From: Flavobacteriaceae bacterium
GTDB lineage: Bacteria; Bacteroidota; Bacteroidia; Flavobacteriales; Flavobacteriaceae
Direction of reading: 5' to 3'
Length of the DNA stretch: 14,405 nt
Assembly: GCA_030828025.1 (NCBI GenBank)
Contig: JAURDG010000011.1
Coordinates: forward strand, 1 to 14,405
Position numbers and translations under genes: made by a program. This document shows, piece after piece, positions 8,068-14,405 of the stretch (the stretch's first letter is position 1; each line of letters starts with the position of its first letter). The notes below the pieces were generated by a model, which searched no databases, was not told where the DNA came from, and saw only the letters and a list, made by a program, of their open reading frames with translations.

Positions 8068-8931
8068 ATGAATAAATACCTAATCTTGTTACTGGCAATT
8101 CCAATATTGCTTAGTTCATGTGTTTCACAAAAAAAACACAGCGCCTTAGCGGCACAACATGAAGAAACCAAAGACTTACTTGGTGCTGCAACTCTTCGCC
8201 TGAATACCTGTATCGATGATAAAGCCAAAAGCGACGCGCAAGTGGCTGCCCTACGCGATCAAATTGGTTTTTTAAAGGCAAACAATCAAGAACTGATCAA
8301 CAATATGGGTAATTTAACAACACTCTCACAAAAGGGTGCTGAAAACTTAGAGCGTTCACTTGAATCGTTAAAAGAAAAAGATATGCGCATCACCCGTATG
8401 CAAGATGCCGTGACCCGAAGAGACTCCGTAACGCTAGCCTTGGTAACCAGTCTTAAAGGTGCTTTGATAGATATCAATGATTCGGATATTGAAGTAAATG
8501 TGGAAAAAGGTGTGGTTTTCATCTCTATTTCTGATAAGCTGCTCTTTAGAAGTGGTAGTTATGTCGTGAGCGAACGTGCCAAGGAAGTTCTTGGAAAAGT
8601 TGCTCGTGTTATCAATGACAAAACAGATCTAGAGTTTATGGTTGAAGGACATACAGATAATGTTCCAGTAAAGAAGGACAGCGATGTACTTGTTGACAAC
8701 TGGGATTTGAGTGTTAAGCGTGCAACTGCAGTTGTTCGTATTTTACAAAACGATTTTTTGGTTGACCCAGCACGTATGACTGCCGCTGGTCGTAGCTCGT
8801 ATGTTCCGCTTGATGAAAACGAAACTGCCTCAGGCCGTGCACGTAACAGAAGAACACGTATCGTAGTACTTCCGAAACTCGATCAATTCTATGAATTATT
8901 GGAACAAGGAATGGAAGCAGCTTCCAAATAA
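8068..8931 (+). CDS. OmpA family outer-membrane lipoprotein with coiled coil
   Basis: The product has 287 residues. A lipoprotein signal peptide (1-17) ends in the lipobox LSSC, so Cys18 should be lipidated. Residues 24-118 are a long, charged helical region predicted to form a coiled coil. Residues about 148-268 are an OmpA C-terminal (MotB-like) peptidoglycan-binding domain with VEGHTDNVP (192-200), NWDLSVKRATAVVRIL (211-226) and GRARNRRTRIVVL. Asp197 and Arg218 correspond to the two residues that grip diaminopimelate in Escherichia coli OmpA. The protein most likely ties the outer membrane to the cell wall. Annotation pipelines often label such proteins flagellar motor protein MotB, but no motor genes or transmembrane helix are present. 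The 97-base gap upstream is AT-rich; TACTTTTA at 8040-8047 is a poor -7 candidate. A strong terminator follows the stop. Confidence 0.92.
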   Translation: MNKYLILLLAIPILLSSCVSQKKHSALAAQHEETKDLLGAATLRLNTCIDDKAKSDAQVAALRDQIGFLKANNQELINNMGNLTTLSQKGAENLERSLESLKEKDMRITRMQDAVTRRDSVTLALVTSLKGALIDINDSDIEVNVEKGVVFISISDKLLFRSGSYVVSERAKEVLGKVARVINDKTDLEFMVEGHTDNVPVKKDSDVLVDNWDLSVKRATAVVRILQNDFLVDPARMTAAGRSSYVPLDENETASGRARNRRTRIVVLPKLDQFYELLEQGMEAASK

Positions 8932-8950
8932 ACAACAGTTATAAAAAATC

Positions 8951-8980
8951 AAAAAGCCACCTTTTAGGTGGCTTTTTTTT
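8951..8980. terminator. Bidirectional Rho-independent terminator between the OmpA gene and pcrA
   Basis: An 11-base stem, AAAAAGCCACC (8951-8961) pairing with GGTGGCTTTTT (8967-8977), encloses a TTTTA loop and is followed by a run of T. On the minus strand the same hairpin is followed by a shorter T run. It can therefore end transcription from the OmpA gene (+) and from pcrA (-), whose stop codon at 8980-8982 touches the T run. Confidence 0.92.
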
Positions 8981-11316
8981 TATGAAACAATTTTTAGTTT
9001 GGCAAAACGCAGTAACAGGTTTTTTTCTCCTGATTGATCAAAGCGAATCAGGGCTTTAGCATCACCATCACTCCCCTCAATTTGCAATACTGTACCAAAC
9101 CCAAATCTACTGTGCGAAACACGCATATCTGGCGCAATTTCAGATAAATCCAAATGTGGCGTGGCCGTTGCTTTTGACACAGCTTTCATCCGTGCTTTTG
9201 GGGGCACGGCAAGTGTTGGTGATGGTTTCTTTTTTGGTTTTGAAAAGCGCACTCTGTTTGGATCTGGAGCATCAAAGACCGAAGTATCGATCATGGGTTT
9301 AAAACGATAATCACTTTTCACAACTTGATTATCTATACAGGACTCGTCTAGCTCTGCTAAAAACCTACTAGGTTCAGCATCGATTATTTTTCCCCAACGA
9401 TAACGTGACATGGTGTACGTAAGCGTTACACGCTTTTCGGCTCGTGTAAGTGCTACATAAAACAACCGGCGTTCTTCCTCCAGTTCGGCACGGGTGTTGA
9501 CACTGATCGCCGATGGAAACAAATCTTCCTCTAATCCAACAATATAAACATTAGGAAACTCTAACCCTTTAGACAAGTGTATGGTCATAAGCGAGACCGC
9601 ATGTTGATCTTTCACTTCGTTATCAAAGTCTGTCGCTAAAGCAACGTCTTCTAAAAATTCGGTCAACGAACCTGTGGCATCAACCAATTCGCGTTGCCCA
9701 TCCACAAAATCTTTGATACCGTTAAGCAATTCCTCAATATTTTCCACCCGAGTAATGGCTTCTGGTGTGCCTTCTTTTTTTAATTCATGTACCAAACCTA
9801 CCTTTTTGGTTACCACATCAGCCATGGCAAAGGCATCTAGGTGTTGCAGTTGGACACGAAAAGACTCCATCATCGTATAAAAGTCGTGAAGTTTGGTTCG
9901 TGTGCCGGCGTTTAGATTTAGTGGTAAATCATGAACTTGAGCCAATACCTCATAAAGCGAGCGTTGATGTGCTTTGGTGGCTACAATAAGTTTATCTATA
10001 GTCGTTTGCCCAATTCCACGCATCGGGTAGTTGATGATGCGCTTAAGGCTTTCTTCATCATTAGGATTGATGAGTAGCCGTAAATAAGCCAAGACATCTT
10101 TGATTTCTTTACGCTGATAAAAAGAAACTCCGCCATATATACGGTAAGGTATGTTGCGCTTACGCAGTGCATCTTCCATGGCTCTAGACTGCGCATTGGT
10201 ACGATATAAAATAGCATAATGTTCATAGCCTTGCTGGGTTTGCATCGAGCGTTCAAAAATATCACCTGCCACATACCTACCCTCTTCGCCATCTGTCGGA
10301 CTTCGATGCACAATAATTTTGTGTCCTTCAGGATTTGCCGTCCAGACATTCTTCTCTAATCTATTTTGATTATGCGCAATCAAAGTATTGGCAGCTTGGA
10401 CTATGGTTCCCGATGAACGGTAGTTTTGCTCCAGGCGATATACCTTGGCATCCTCATAGTCACGCTGAAAGTTTAGAATATTTTGAATATTGGCACCACG
10501 AAACGCATAAATACTTTGGGCGTCATCACCCACAACACAAACGTTTTGGTATTTATCCGCTAATGCGCGAACAATAAGGTATTGGGAGTGATTGGTATCT
10601 TGGTACTCATCCACCAAAATATAGCGAAATCGCTCTTGATACTTTGCTAATACATCAGGAAAACGATTGAGCAACTCATTGGTTTTTAGCAACAAGTCGT
10701 CAAAGTCCATGGCACCTGCTTTAAAGCATCTATCAACATATTCTTTGTAAATACTGCCCATTTCTGGGCGCTTGGATTCACGGTCTGCCACTATCAATTC
10801 TGGATTGTTGTAGTATGCACGAACAGTAATCAAGCTGTTTTTAAAAGAAGATATGCGTGCACGAATCTGTTTCACCTTATATAAATCTTTATCTAAATTC
10901 AATTCCTTGATGATGGAAGCCAACAGTCGCTCGGAGTCTTGGGTATCGTAAATGGTAAAGCTCGAAGGATATCCCAATCGATCAGCTTCGGCACGTAGAA
11001 TACGCGCAAAAACAGCGTGAAAAGTACCCATCCACAGGTTTTTGGCTTCACTTTCGCCAACAATCTGGGCAATTCGTGCTTTCATCTCTCGTGCAGCTTT
11101 GTTGGTAAACGTCAATGCTAAAATCGAAAATGCATCAACGCCTTGTTGCATCAAATATGCGATGCGATACGTAAGTACTCGTGTTTTTCCTGAGCCAGCA
11201 CCTGCGATAACCATCAGTGGACCATCCTTATGCACGGTTGGTTTTTGTTGCGCCTCGTTCAGTAATTTCAGGTAATCTTCCAAAGCCAGTTTTATAGAGT
11301 GAAAATAGCCAAACAC
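8980..11316 (-). CDS. pcrA: UvrD/PcrA-type superfamily 1A 3'-5' DNA helicase
   Basis: The product has 778 residues with the full UvrD/Rep motif set: Q-like motif LNEAQ (19-23), Walker A GAGSGKT (39-45), TFTNKAAREM (69-78), Walker B DEYQDT (236-241), motif III VGDDAQSIYAFRGA (262-275), motif IV RLEQNYRSS, motif V TIHLSKGLEF (578-587) and motif VI EERRLFYVALTRAEKR (614-629). The C-terminus (about 727-778, DMRVSHSRFGFGTVLQIEG) is the Tudor-like module that in PcrA/UvrD contacts RNA polymerase. It unwinds DNA in excision and mismatch repair and removes protein roadblocks. The first 11 residues are not family-like. A TTG at 11283 would give an N-terminus LEDYLKLLNEAQ similar to many relatives, so the ATG at 11316 is uncertain. 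It is divergent from recG across a 62-base gap. UvrD versus PcrA naming is a convention here; the family is certain. Confidence 0.95.
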   Translation of the reverse strand: MFGYFHSIKLALEDYLKLLNEAQQKPTVHKDGPLMVIAGAGSGKTRVLTYRIAYLMQQGVDAFSILALTFTNKAAREMKARIAQIVGESEAKNLWMGTFHAVFARILRAEADRLGYPSSFTIYDTQDSERLLASIIKELNLDKDLYKVKQIRARISSFKNSLITVRAYYNNPELIVADRESKRPEMGSIYKEYVDRCFKAGAMDFDDLLLKTNELLNRFPDVLAKYQERFRYILVDEYQDTNHSQYLIVRALADKYQNVCVVGDDAQSIYAFRGANIQNILNFQRDYEDAKVYRLEQNYRSSGTIVQAANTLIAHNQNRLEKNVWTANPEGHKIIVHRSPTDGEEGRYVAGDIFERSMQTQQGYEHYAILYRTNAQSRAMEDALRKRNIPYRIYGGVSFYQRKEIKDVLAYLRLLINPNDEESLKRIINYPMRGIGQTTIDKLIVATKAHQRSLYEVLAQVHDLPLNLNAGTRTKLHDFYTMMESFRVQLQHLDAFAMADVVTKKVGLVHELKKEGTPEAITRVENIEELLNGIKDFVDGQRELVDATGSLTEFLEDVALATDFDNEVKDQHAVSLMTIHLSKGLEFPNVYIVGLEEDLFPSAISVNTRAELEEERRLFYVALTRAEKRVTLTYTMSRYRWGKIIDAEPSRFLAELDESCIDNQVVKSDYRFKPMIDTSVFDAPDPNRVRFSKPKKKPSPTLAVPPKARMKAVSKATATPHLDLSEIAPDMRVSHSRFGFGTVLQIEGSDGDAKALIRFDQSGEKNLLLRFAKLKIVS

Positions 11317-11364
11317 AAACGGTTGATAAAGTCAGTATCGAAATAGTTATTAACAGGAAACACC

Positions 11365-11372
11365 TATCTTCG
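11365..11372 (+). promoter_or_regulatory. Candidate -7 promoter box of recG
   Basis: TATCTTCG matches TAnnTTTG with one change and ends six bases before the ATG at 11379. Transcription starting at the usual distance would begin almost on the start codon, giving a near-leaderless message. No clear -33 element is visible. Confidence 0.4.
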
Positions 11373-11378
11373 TGTATC

Positions 11379-12644
11379 ATGGTGGATTTGCTACAAAAAC
11401 CTATTGATTACTTAAAAGGCGTTGGGCCAAATCGTGCGCAATTGCTACGCAAAGAGTTGGGAATACATATCTTCCAGGATTTGCTTTATTTTTTTCCGCA
11501 TAGATATATCGACAGAAGTCAACATTTTACACCAAGTAATTTGCCTAATACTACCGCCGAAGTACAAGTAATCGGTTCGATTATTCACTTAGAAACAATC
11601 AAACAAAAAAAGGGCAGCCGGCTAGTTGCAAGCTTTAGTGATGGCGAAAACACAATGGAGTTGGTATGGTTTCGCGGGCAACAATGGATTCAGAAATCAT
11701 TACATCTAAACAAACCCTACGTTGCGTTTGGTCGCTTGAATTGGTTTGGCAAAAAATGTTCTATTGCTCACCCAGAGCTGGAATTTATCGAAGATCACGA
11801 GCAACGAAAAGGCAACTTTCAACCAGTATATCCATCGACCGAAAGTCTTGTCAAAAGTGGCATTTCACAGCGAGTCGTCCGTCAAATTATGGTGCATCTT
11901 TTTGATGAATTGACTGGTGGCGTTCATGAAGTCCTGTCGCCCGATATTATCAGTCAATACAAGCTAATCAGTAAGCACGAGGCGCTTCGGCAAATTCATT
12001 TTCCGGACAACCAAGAATTGTTAGGACAGGCACAGTATCGAATGAAGTTTGAGGAATTGTTCTTTATGCAGTTGCAGTTAGCACTCAAAAAACGCAACAG
12101 AAAAATTCAAATTAAAGGAATTTCATTTCCCACTCTAGGAATTTTCTTTAATGATTTTTATAAAAATCATCTTCCTTTCCCATTGACTGAAGCGCAAAAA
12201 CGTGTACTACGTGAAATTAGAGTTGACCTAAAAAGCGAAGCGCAAATGAATCGTTTGTTACAAGGCGATGTAGGCTCAGGAAAAACAATAGTAGCGGTGT
12301 TGTGTATGCTCATGGCATGCGACAACAGGATGCAAGCTACTCTAGTTGCTCCAACAGAAATATTAGCGCAACAGCACTATTCCACCATAAAAAAGCTACT
12401 AGAACCCTTAAACATTTCAGTTGGTTTGCTCACAGGTTCGGTTACCAAAGCAACTCGTGAGCCACTACTCCAAGCGCTTGCCGATGGGCGTTTGCACATA
12501 CTTATCGGGACCCATGCGGTATTGGAGCAACCCGTTCATTTTCATCAACTAGGGCTTGCGATTATAGATGAGCAGCACCGATTTGGTGTAGCGCAACGTG
12601 CCAAGTTGTGGCGTAAAAACAAACGCCTCCAAATATTTTGGTAA
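11379..12644 (+). CDS. recG: ATP-dependent DNA helicase RecG, N-terminal part (ends at a -1 frameshift)
   Basis: These 421 codons hold the N-terminal 60 percent of RecG, the helicase that drives back and restarts stalled replication forks. The start MVDLLQKPIDYLKGVGPNRAQ is typical for Bacteroidota RecG. The wedge (OB-fold) domain spans about 60-145. Helicase domain 1 has LTEAQKRVL (269-277), Walker A GDVGSGKT (296-303), motif Ia APTEILAQQH (324-333), LTGS (351-354), GTHA (377-380) and motif II DEQHRFG (397-403). Similarity to RecG stops at about Lys415; the last six residues (RLQIFW) are out of frame. The remaining motifs continue in the -1 frame from about 12623. Joined there, the two pieces give about 699 residues, the normal full length. 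The cause may be a one-base loss in an A-rich tract (real mutation or sequencing error) or a recoding event. On its own this half cannot be an active helicase. Confidence 0.93.
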   Translation: MVDLLQKPIDYLKGVGPNRAQLLRKELGIHIFQDLLYFFPHRYIDRSQHFTPSNLPNTTAEVQVIGSIIHLETIKQKKGSRLVASFSDGENTMELVWFRGQQWIQKSLHLNKPYVAFGRLNWFGKKCSIAHPELEFIEDHEQRKGNFQPVYPSTESLVKSGISQRVVRQIMVHLFDELTGGVHEVLSPDIISQYKLISKHEALRQIHFPDNQELLGQAQYRMKFEELFFMQLQLALKKRNRKIQIKGISFPTLGIFFNDFYKNHLPFPLTEAQKRVLREIRVDLKSEAQMNRLLQGDVGSGKTIVAVLCMLMACDNRMQATLVAPTEILAQQHYSTIKKLLEPLNISVGLLTGSVTKATREPLLQALADGRLHILIGTHAVLEQPVHFHQLGLAIIDEQHRFGVAQRAKLWRKNKRLQIFW

Positions 12645-12646
12645 TG
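12614..12646 (+). other. Frameshift junction in recG with TAATG stop/start overlap
   Basis: In the -1 frame a TAA at 12614-12616 blocks reading, and in the upstream frame a TAA at 12642-12644 ends translation, so the shift must fall between these points. The A-rich stretch AAAAACAAAC (12615-12624) is the likeliest place. One added A there restores a continuous RecG reading WRKNKTPPNILVMTATP. The upstream stop overlaps an ATG (TAATG, 12642-12646) that is in frame with the rest of the protein. Confidence 0.85.
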
Positions 12647-13477
12647 ACTGCAACCCCTATTCCACGCACTTTGGCGATGACCGCTTATGGCGATTTGGAT
12701 TTGTCTATTATTGATGAACTGCCGCCAGGCAGAAAACCCATCACTACCCTACACCGCTTTGACAGCAAACGACTTGCGGTATTTCAATTTATGCGTGAGG
12801 AAATTGCCAAAGGTCGGCAGGTTTACATAGTATATCCCTTAATTCAGGAATCTAAAGTATTGGATTACAAAGATTTAATGGATGGATATGAAAGCATCGT
12901 TCGTGACTTTCCGCTTCCTGAGTATCAAGTGAGTATCGTACACGGAAAAATGAATGCTACAGACAAGGCATACGAAATGGAGCGTTTTGTTTCTGGTAAA
13001 ACCCAAATAATGGTTGCCACAACAGTAATTGAGGTTGGCGTAGATGTGCCTAATGCAAGTATAATGGTCATTGAAAGTGCGGAACGCTTCGGCTTGTCTC
13101 AATTGCACCAACTAAGAGGACGAGTTGGTCGTGGGGCAAGTAAAAGCTACTGTGTTCTAATGACTGGTAGCAAACTCAGCCAAGATGCGCAAACACGTAT
13201 CCAAACCATGGTACGTACACAAGACGGCTTTGAGCTTGCTGAGGTTGACCTCCAACTCCGTGGACCAGGCGACCTGATGGGCACGCAACAAAGCGGTATG
13301 TTGGAATTTGTTATTGCTAACTTAAAACAAGATGTGTCGATATTAACGTCAGTTCGTCATGCAGTAGATGGACTACTAATTAACGACCCAAAACTAGAAA
13401 AAGAAAGCAACAAACTACTTCGTTTAGCTTTAAACTTGTCCGAACAAGGAAAAAGTATCTGGAAGTATATAGGATAG
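12644..13477 (+). CDS. recG: ATP-dependent DNA helicase RecG, C-terminal part (after frameshift)
   Basis: This frame encodes helicase domain 2 and the C-terminal domain of RecG, 277 residues from the ATG at 12644. It is open further upstream to about 12617, giving the extra in-frame residues PPNILV. Motif III MTATPIPRTL opens it, followed by YGDLDLSIIDELPPGRKPI, motif IV GRQVYIVYPLI (58-68), VHGKMN (99-104), motif V MVATTVIEVGVDVPNA (123-138), motif VI QLHQLRGRVGRG (153-164), and the translocation (TRG) region GFELAEVDLQLRGPGDLMGTQQSG (195-218, in two runs GFELAEVDLQ and LRGPGDLMGTQQSG). Every expected motif is intact and no second lesion is seen, so any mutation is recent or the sequence has a single error. 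If the frameshift is real, the fragment might be made by reinitiation at TAATG. It has no Walker A and could act only together with the upstream half. Confidence 0.92.
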   Translation: MTATPIPRTLAMTAYGDLDLSIIDELPPGRKPITTLHRFDSKRLAVFQFMREEIAKGRQVYIVYPLIQESKVLDYKDLMDGYESIVRDFPLPEYQVSIVHGKMNATDKAYEMERFVSGKTQIMVATTVIEVGVDVPNASIMVIESAERFGLSQLHQLRGRVGRGASKSYCVLMTGSKLSQDAQTRIQTMVRTQDGFELAEVDLQLRGPGDLMGTQQSGMLEFVIANLKQDVSILTSVRHAVDGLLINDPKLEKESNKLLRLALNLSEQGKSIWKYIG

Positions 13478-13501
13478 AGTGCTCAAAAAACTTCTTAGTT
13501 G

Positions 13502-13509
13502 TATCTTTG
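13502..13509 (+). promoter_or_regulatory. Candidate -7 promoter box of pheT
   Basis: TATCTTTG is an exact match to TAnnTTTG and lies 17 bases before the pheT ATG, in the 49-base gap after recG. pheT is therefore probably transcribed on its own. I see no good -33 element and no terminator in this gap. Confidence 0.5.
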
Positions 13510-13526
13510 TGCTTCAATAAACAATC

Positions 13527-14405
13527 ATGCATATTTCGTATAATTGGCTCCGCGACTTTATAAAGACCGATATGAAGGCTTCAGAAATGAGTGCCGTACT
13601 CACAGATTTGGGTCTTGAAGTTGAAAAAGTTGAGCAATATCAATCTATTAAAGGAGGGCTAAAAGGTGTCGTTATTGGAAAGGTCTTGAGCTGTGAAAAA
13701 CACAGTAATGCAGACAAACTCAAGGTTACTCAAGTCGATATTGGTGCTGATGAACCTTTACAGATTGTTTGTGGAGCACCTAATGTTGCCGCTGGGCAAA
13801 CCGTGCCAGTTGCAACTGTTGGAACTACCCTTTACACCCAATCGGGTGAATCTTTTGTTATCAATCAGAGTAAAATAAGAGGGGAATTAAGCCAAGGGAT
13901 GATTTGCGCAGAAGACGAGTTGGGGCTTGGTACCAGCCACGAAGGCATTATGGTGCTTGAAAGCCACCACAAAGCGGGAAAATCATGCTCCGAAGTTTTT
14001 TCCATCATTAATGATGAGGTCTTTGAAATAGGCTTAACACCTAATCGCGCTGATGCCATGAGCCATTTTGGTGTCGCTCGCGATGTGCGTGCTGCATTGG
14101 CGCAAAAGAAGAAAATACCCGCATTAATCACCCCTTCAACAAGTTCTTTTCACGTTGATAGTCGTGATTTAGCTATTCAAGTAGATGTGCGAAATAGCGA
14201 GGCAGCACCTCGTTATTGTGGTTTGCGTATTTCAGGTGTTAAGGTTAAGCCTTCACCCGATGCCATACAACATCGCCTAAAAGCGATTGGGCTAAAACCC
14301 ATCAACAATATCGTTGATATAACCAACTATGTGTTACATGAATTGGGGCAACCCCTTCACGCTTTTGATGCTCAAAAAATAAGTTCGGGTATTGTACGTG
14401 TTCAA
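13527..14405 (+). CDS. pheT: Phenylalanine--tRNA ligase beta subunit, 5' part (3' end outside window)
   Basis: The first 293 of roughly 800 residues are present and the frame runs off the window. The beta subunit pairs with PheS to charge tRNA-Phe and edits mischarged tyrosine. The start MHISYNWLRDFIKTD is characteristic. Residues about 45-155 form the tRNA-binding EMAP/OB domain, with GKVLSCEKHSNADKLKVTQV (51-70), VCGAPNVAAGQTVPVA (81-96), and GELSQGMICAEDELGLG (119-135). LTPNRADAMSHFGVARDV (170-187) marks the next conserved block, and the B3/B4 editing domain begins near 215, with RYCGLRISGVKV (229-240) and NIVDITNYVLHELGQPLHAF (261-280). The ATG at 13527 fits the family N-terminus exactly and has a good -7 box upstream. 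No Shine-Dalgarno sequence is seen, as elsewhere in this window. There is no pheS next to it, which is usual in Bacteroidota. Confidence 0.96.
   Translation, partial: MHISYNWLRDFIKTDMKASEMSAVLTDLGLEVEKVEQYQSIKGGLKGVVIGKVLSCEKHSNADKLKVTQVDIGADEPLQIVCGAPNVAAGQTVPVATVGTTLYTQSGESFVINQSKIRGELSQGMICAEDELGLGTSHEGIMVLESHHKAGKSCSEVFSIINDEVFEIGLTPNRADAMSHFGVARDVRAALAQKKKIPALITPSTSSFHVDSRDLAIQVDVRNSEAAPRYCGLRISGVKVKPSPDAIQHRLKAIGLKPINNIVDITNYVLHELGQPLHAFDAQKISSGIVRVQ

Noticed and set aside
8068..8931. Flagellar motor protein MotB
   Set aside because: The N-terminus is a lipoprotein signal with a lipobox Cys rather than a MotB transmembrane helix, and no motor genes are nearby. Only the shared OmpA domain suggests MotB.
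12612..12626. Programmed -1 slippery site in recG
   Set aside because: No XXXYYYZ heptamer is in the correct phase, and I see no clear stimulatory hairpin just downstream. A missing base is simpler, so recoding is kept only as a possibility.

Overview
The window looks like ordinary chromosome from a member of the Bacteroidota, most likely a flavobacterium or close relative. The evidence is an AT-rich composition, start codons with no visible Shine-Dalgarno sequence, -7 boxes of the Bacteroidota type (TAnnTTTG) just upstream of several genes, a fused alpha/beta 2-oxoacid dehydrogenase E1, and a holA / HsdR-N-domain protein / GT2 glycosyltransferase / OmpA lipoprotein neighbourhood that I recall as common in flavobacteria. 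I see no phage, insertion sequence, CRISPR array, tRNA or rRNA.

Layout, left to right: the 3' end of a LOG-family nucleotide hydrolase gene (1-351, +). It overlaps by one base a 916-residue exported protein that looks like an M1-type peptidase scaffold followed by an outer-membrane beta-barrel (351-3101, +). Next is the fused thiamine-diphosphate E1 of a 2-oxoacid dehydrogenase (3145-5553, +). It converges with holA, DNA polymerase III delta (5550-6551, -), and the two TAG stops share one CTAG. Divergent from holA is a small PD-(D/E)XK-like protein (6580-7029, +), coupled by a GTGA overlap to a family 2 glycosyltransferase (7026-7970, +). Then come an OmpA-type lipoprotein (8068-8931, +), a bidirectional terminator, and a UvrD/PcrA helicase on the minus strand (8980-11316). 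Divergent from it is recG (11379-13477, +), broken into two overlapping frames by a -1 shift. The window ends in the first 293 codons of pheT (13527-14405, +).

Functionally the window mixes housekeeping genes with envelope functions. holA, pcrA and recG serve replication, repair and fork rescue; pheT charges tRNA-Phe; E1 feeds acyl-CoA metabolism. The GT2 enzyme, the OmpA lipoprotein and the barrel protein belong to the cell envelope.

I do not see a complete new defence or mobile system. The points most worth a second look are the split recG, whose break lies between helicase motifs II and III and carries a TAATG stop/start overlap, and the exported M1-like protein, in which all the expected zinc ligands appear to be replaced. 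Very short leaders implied by promoter boxes lying 5-9 bases before start codons are a lesser point.
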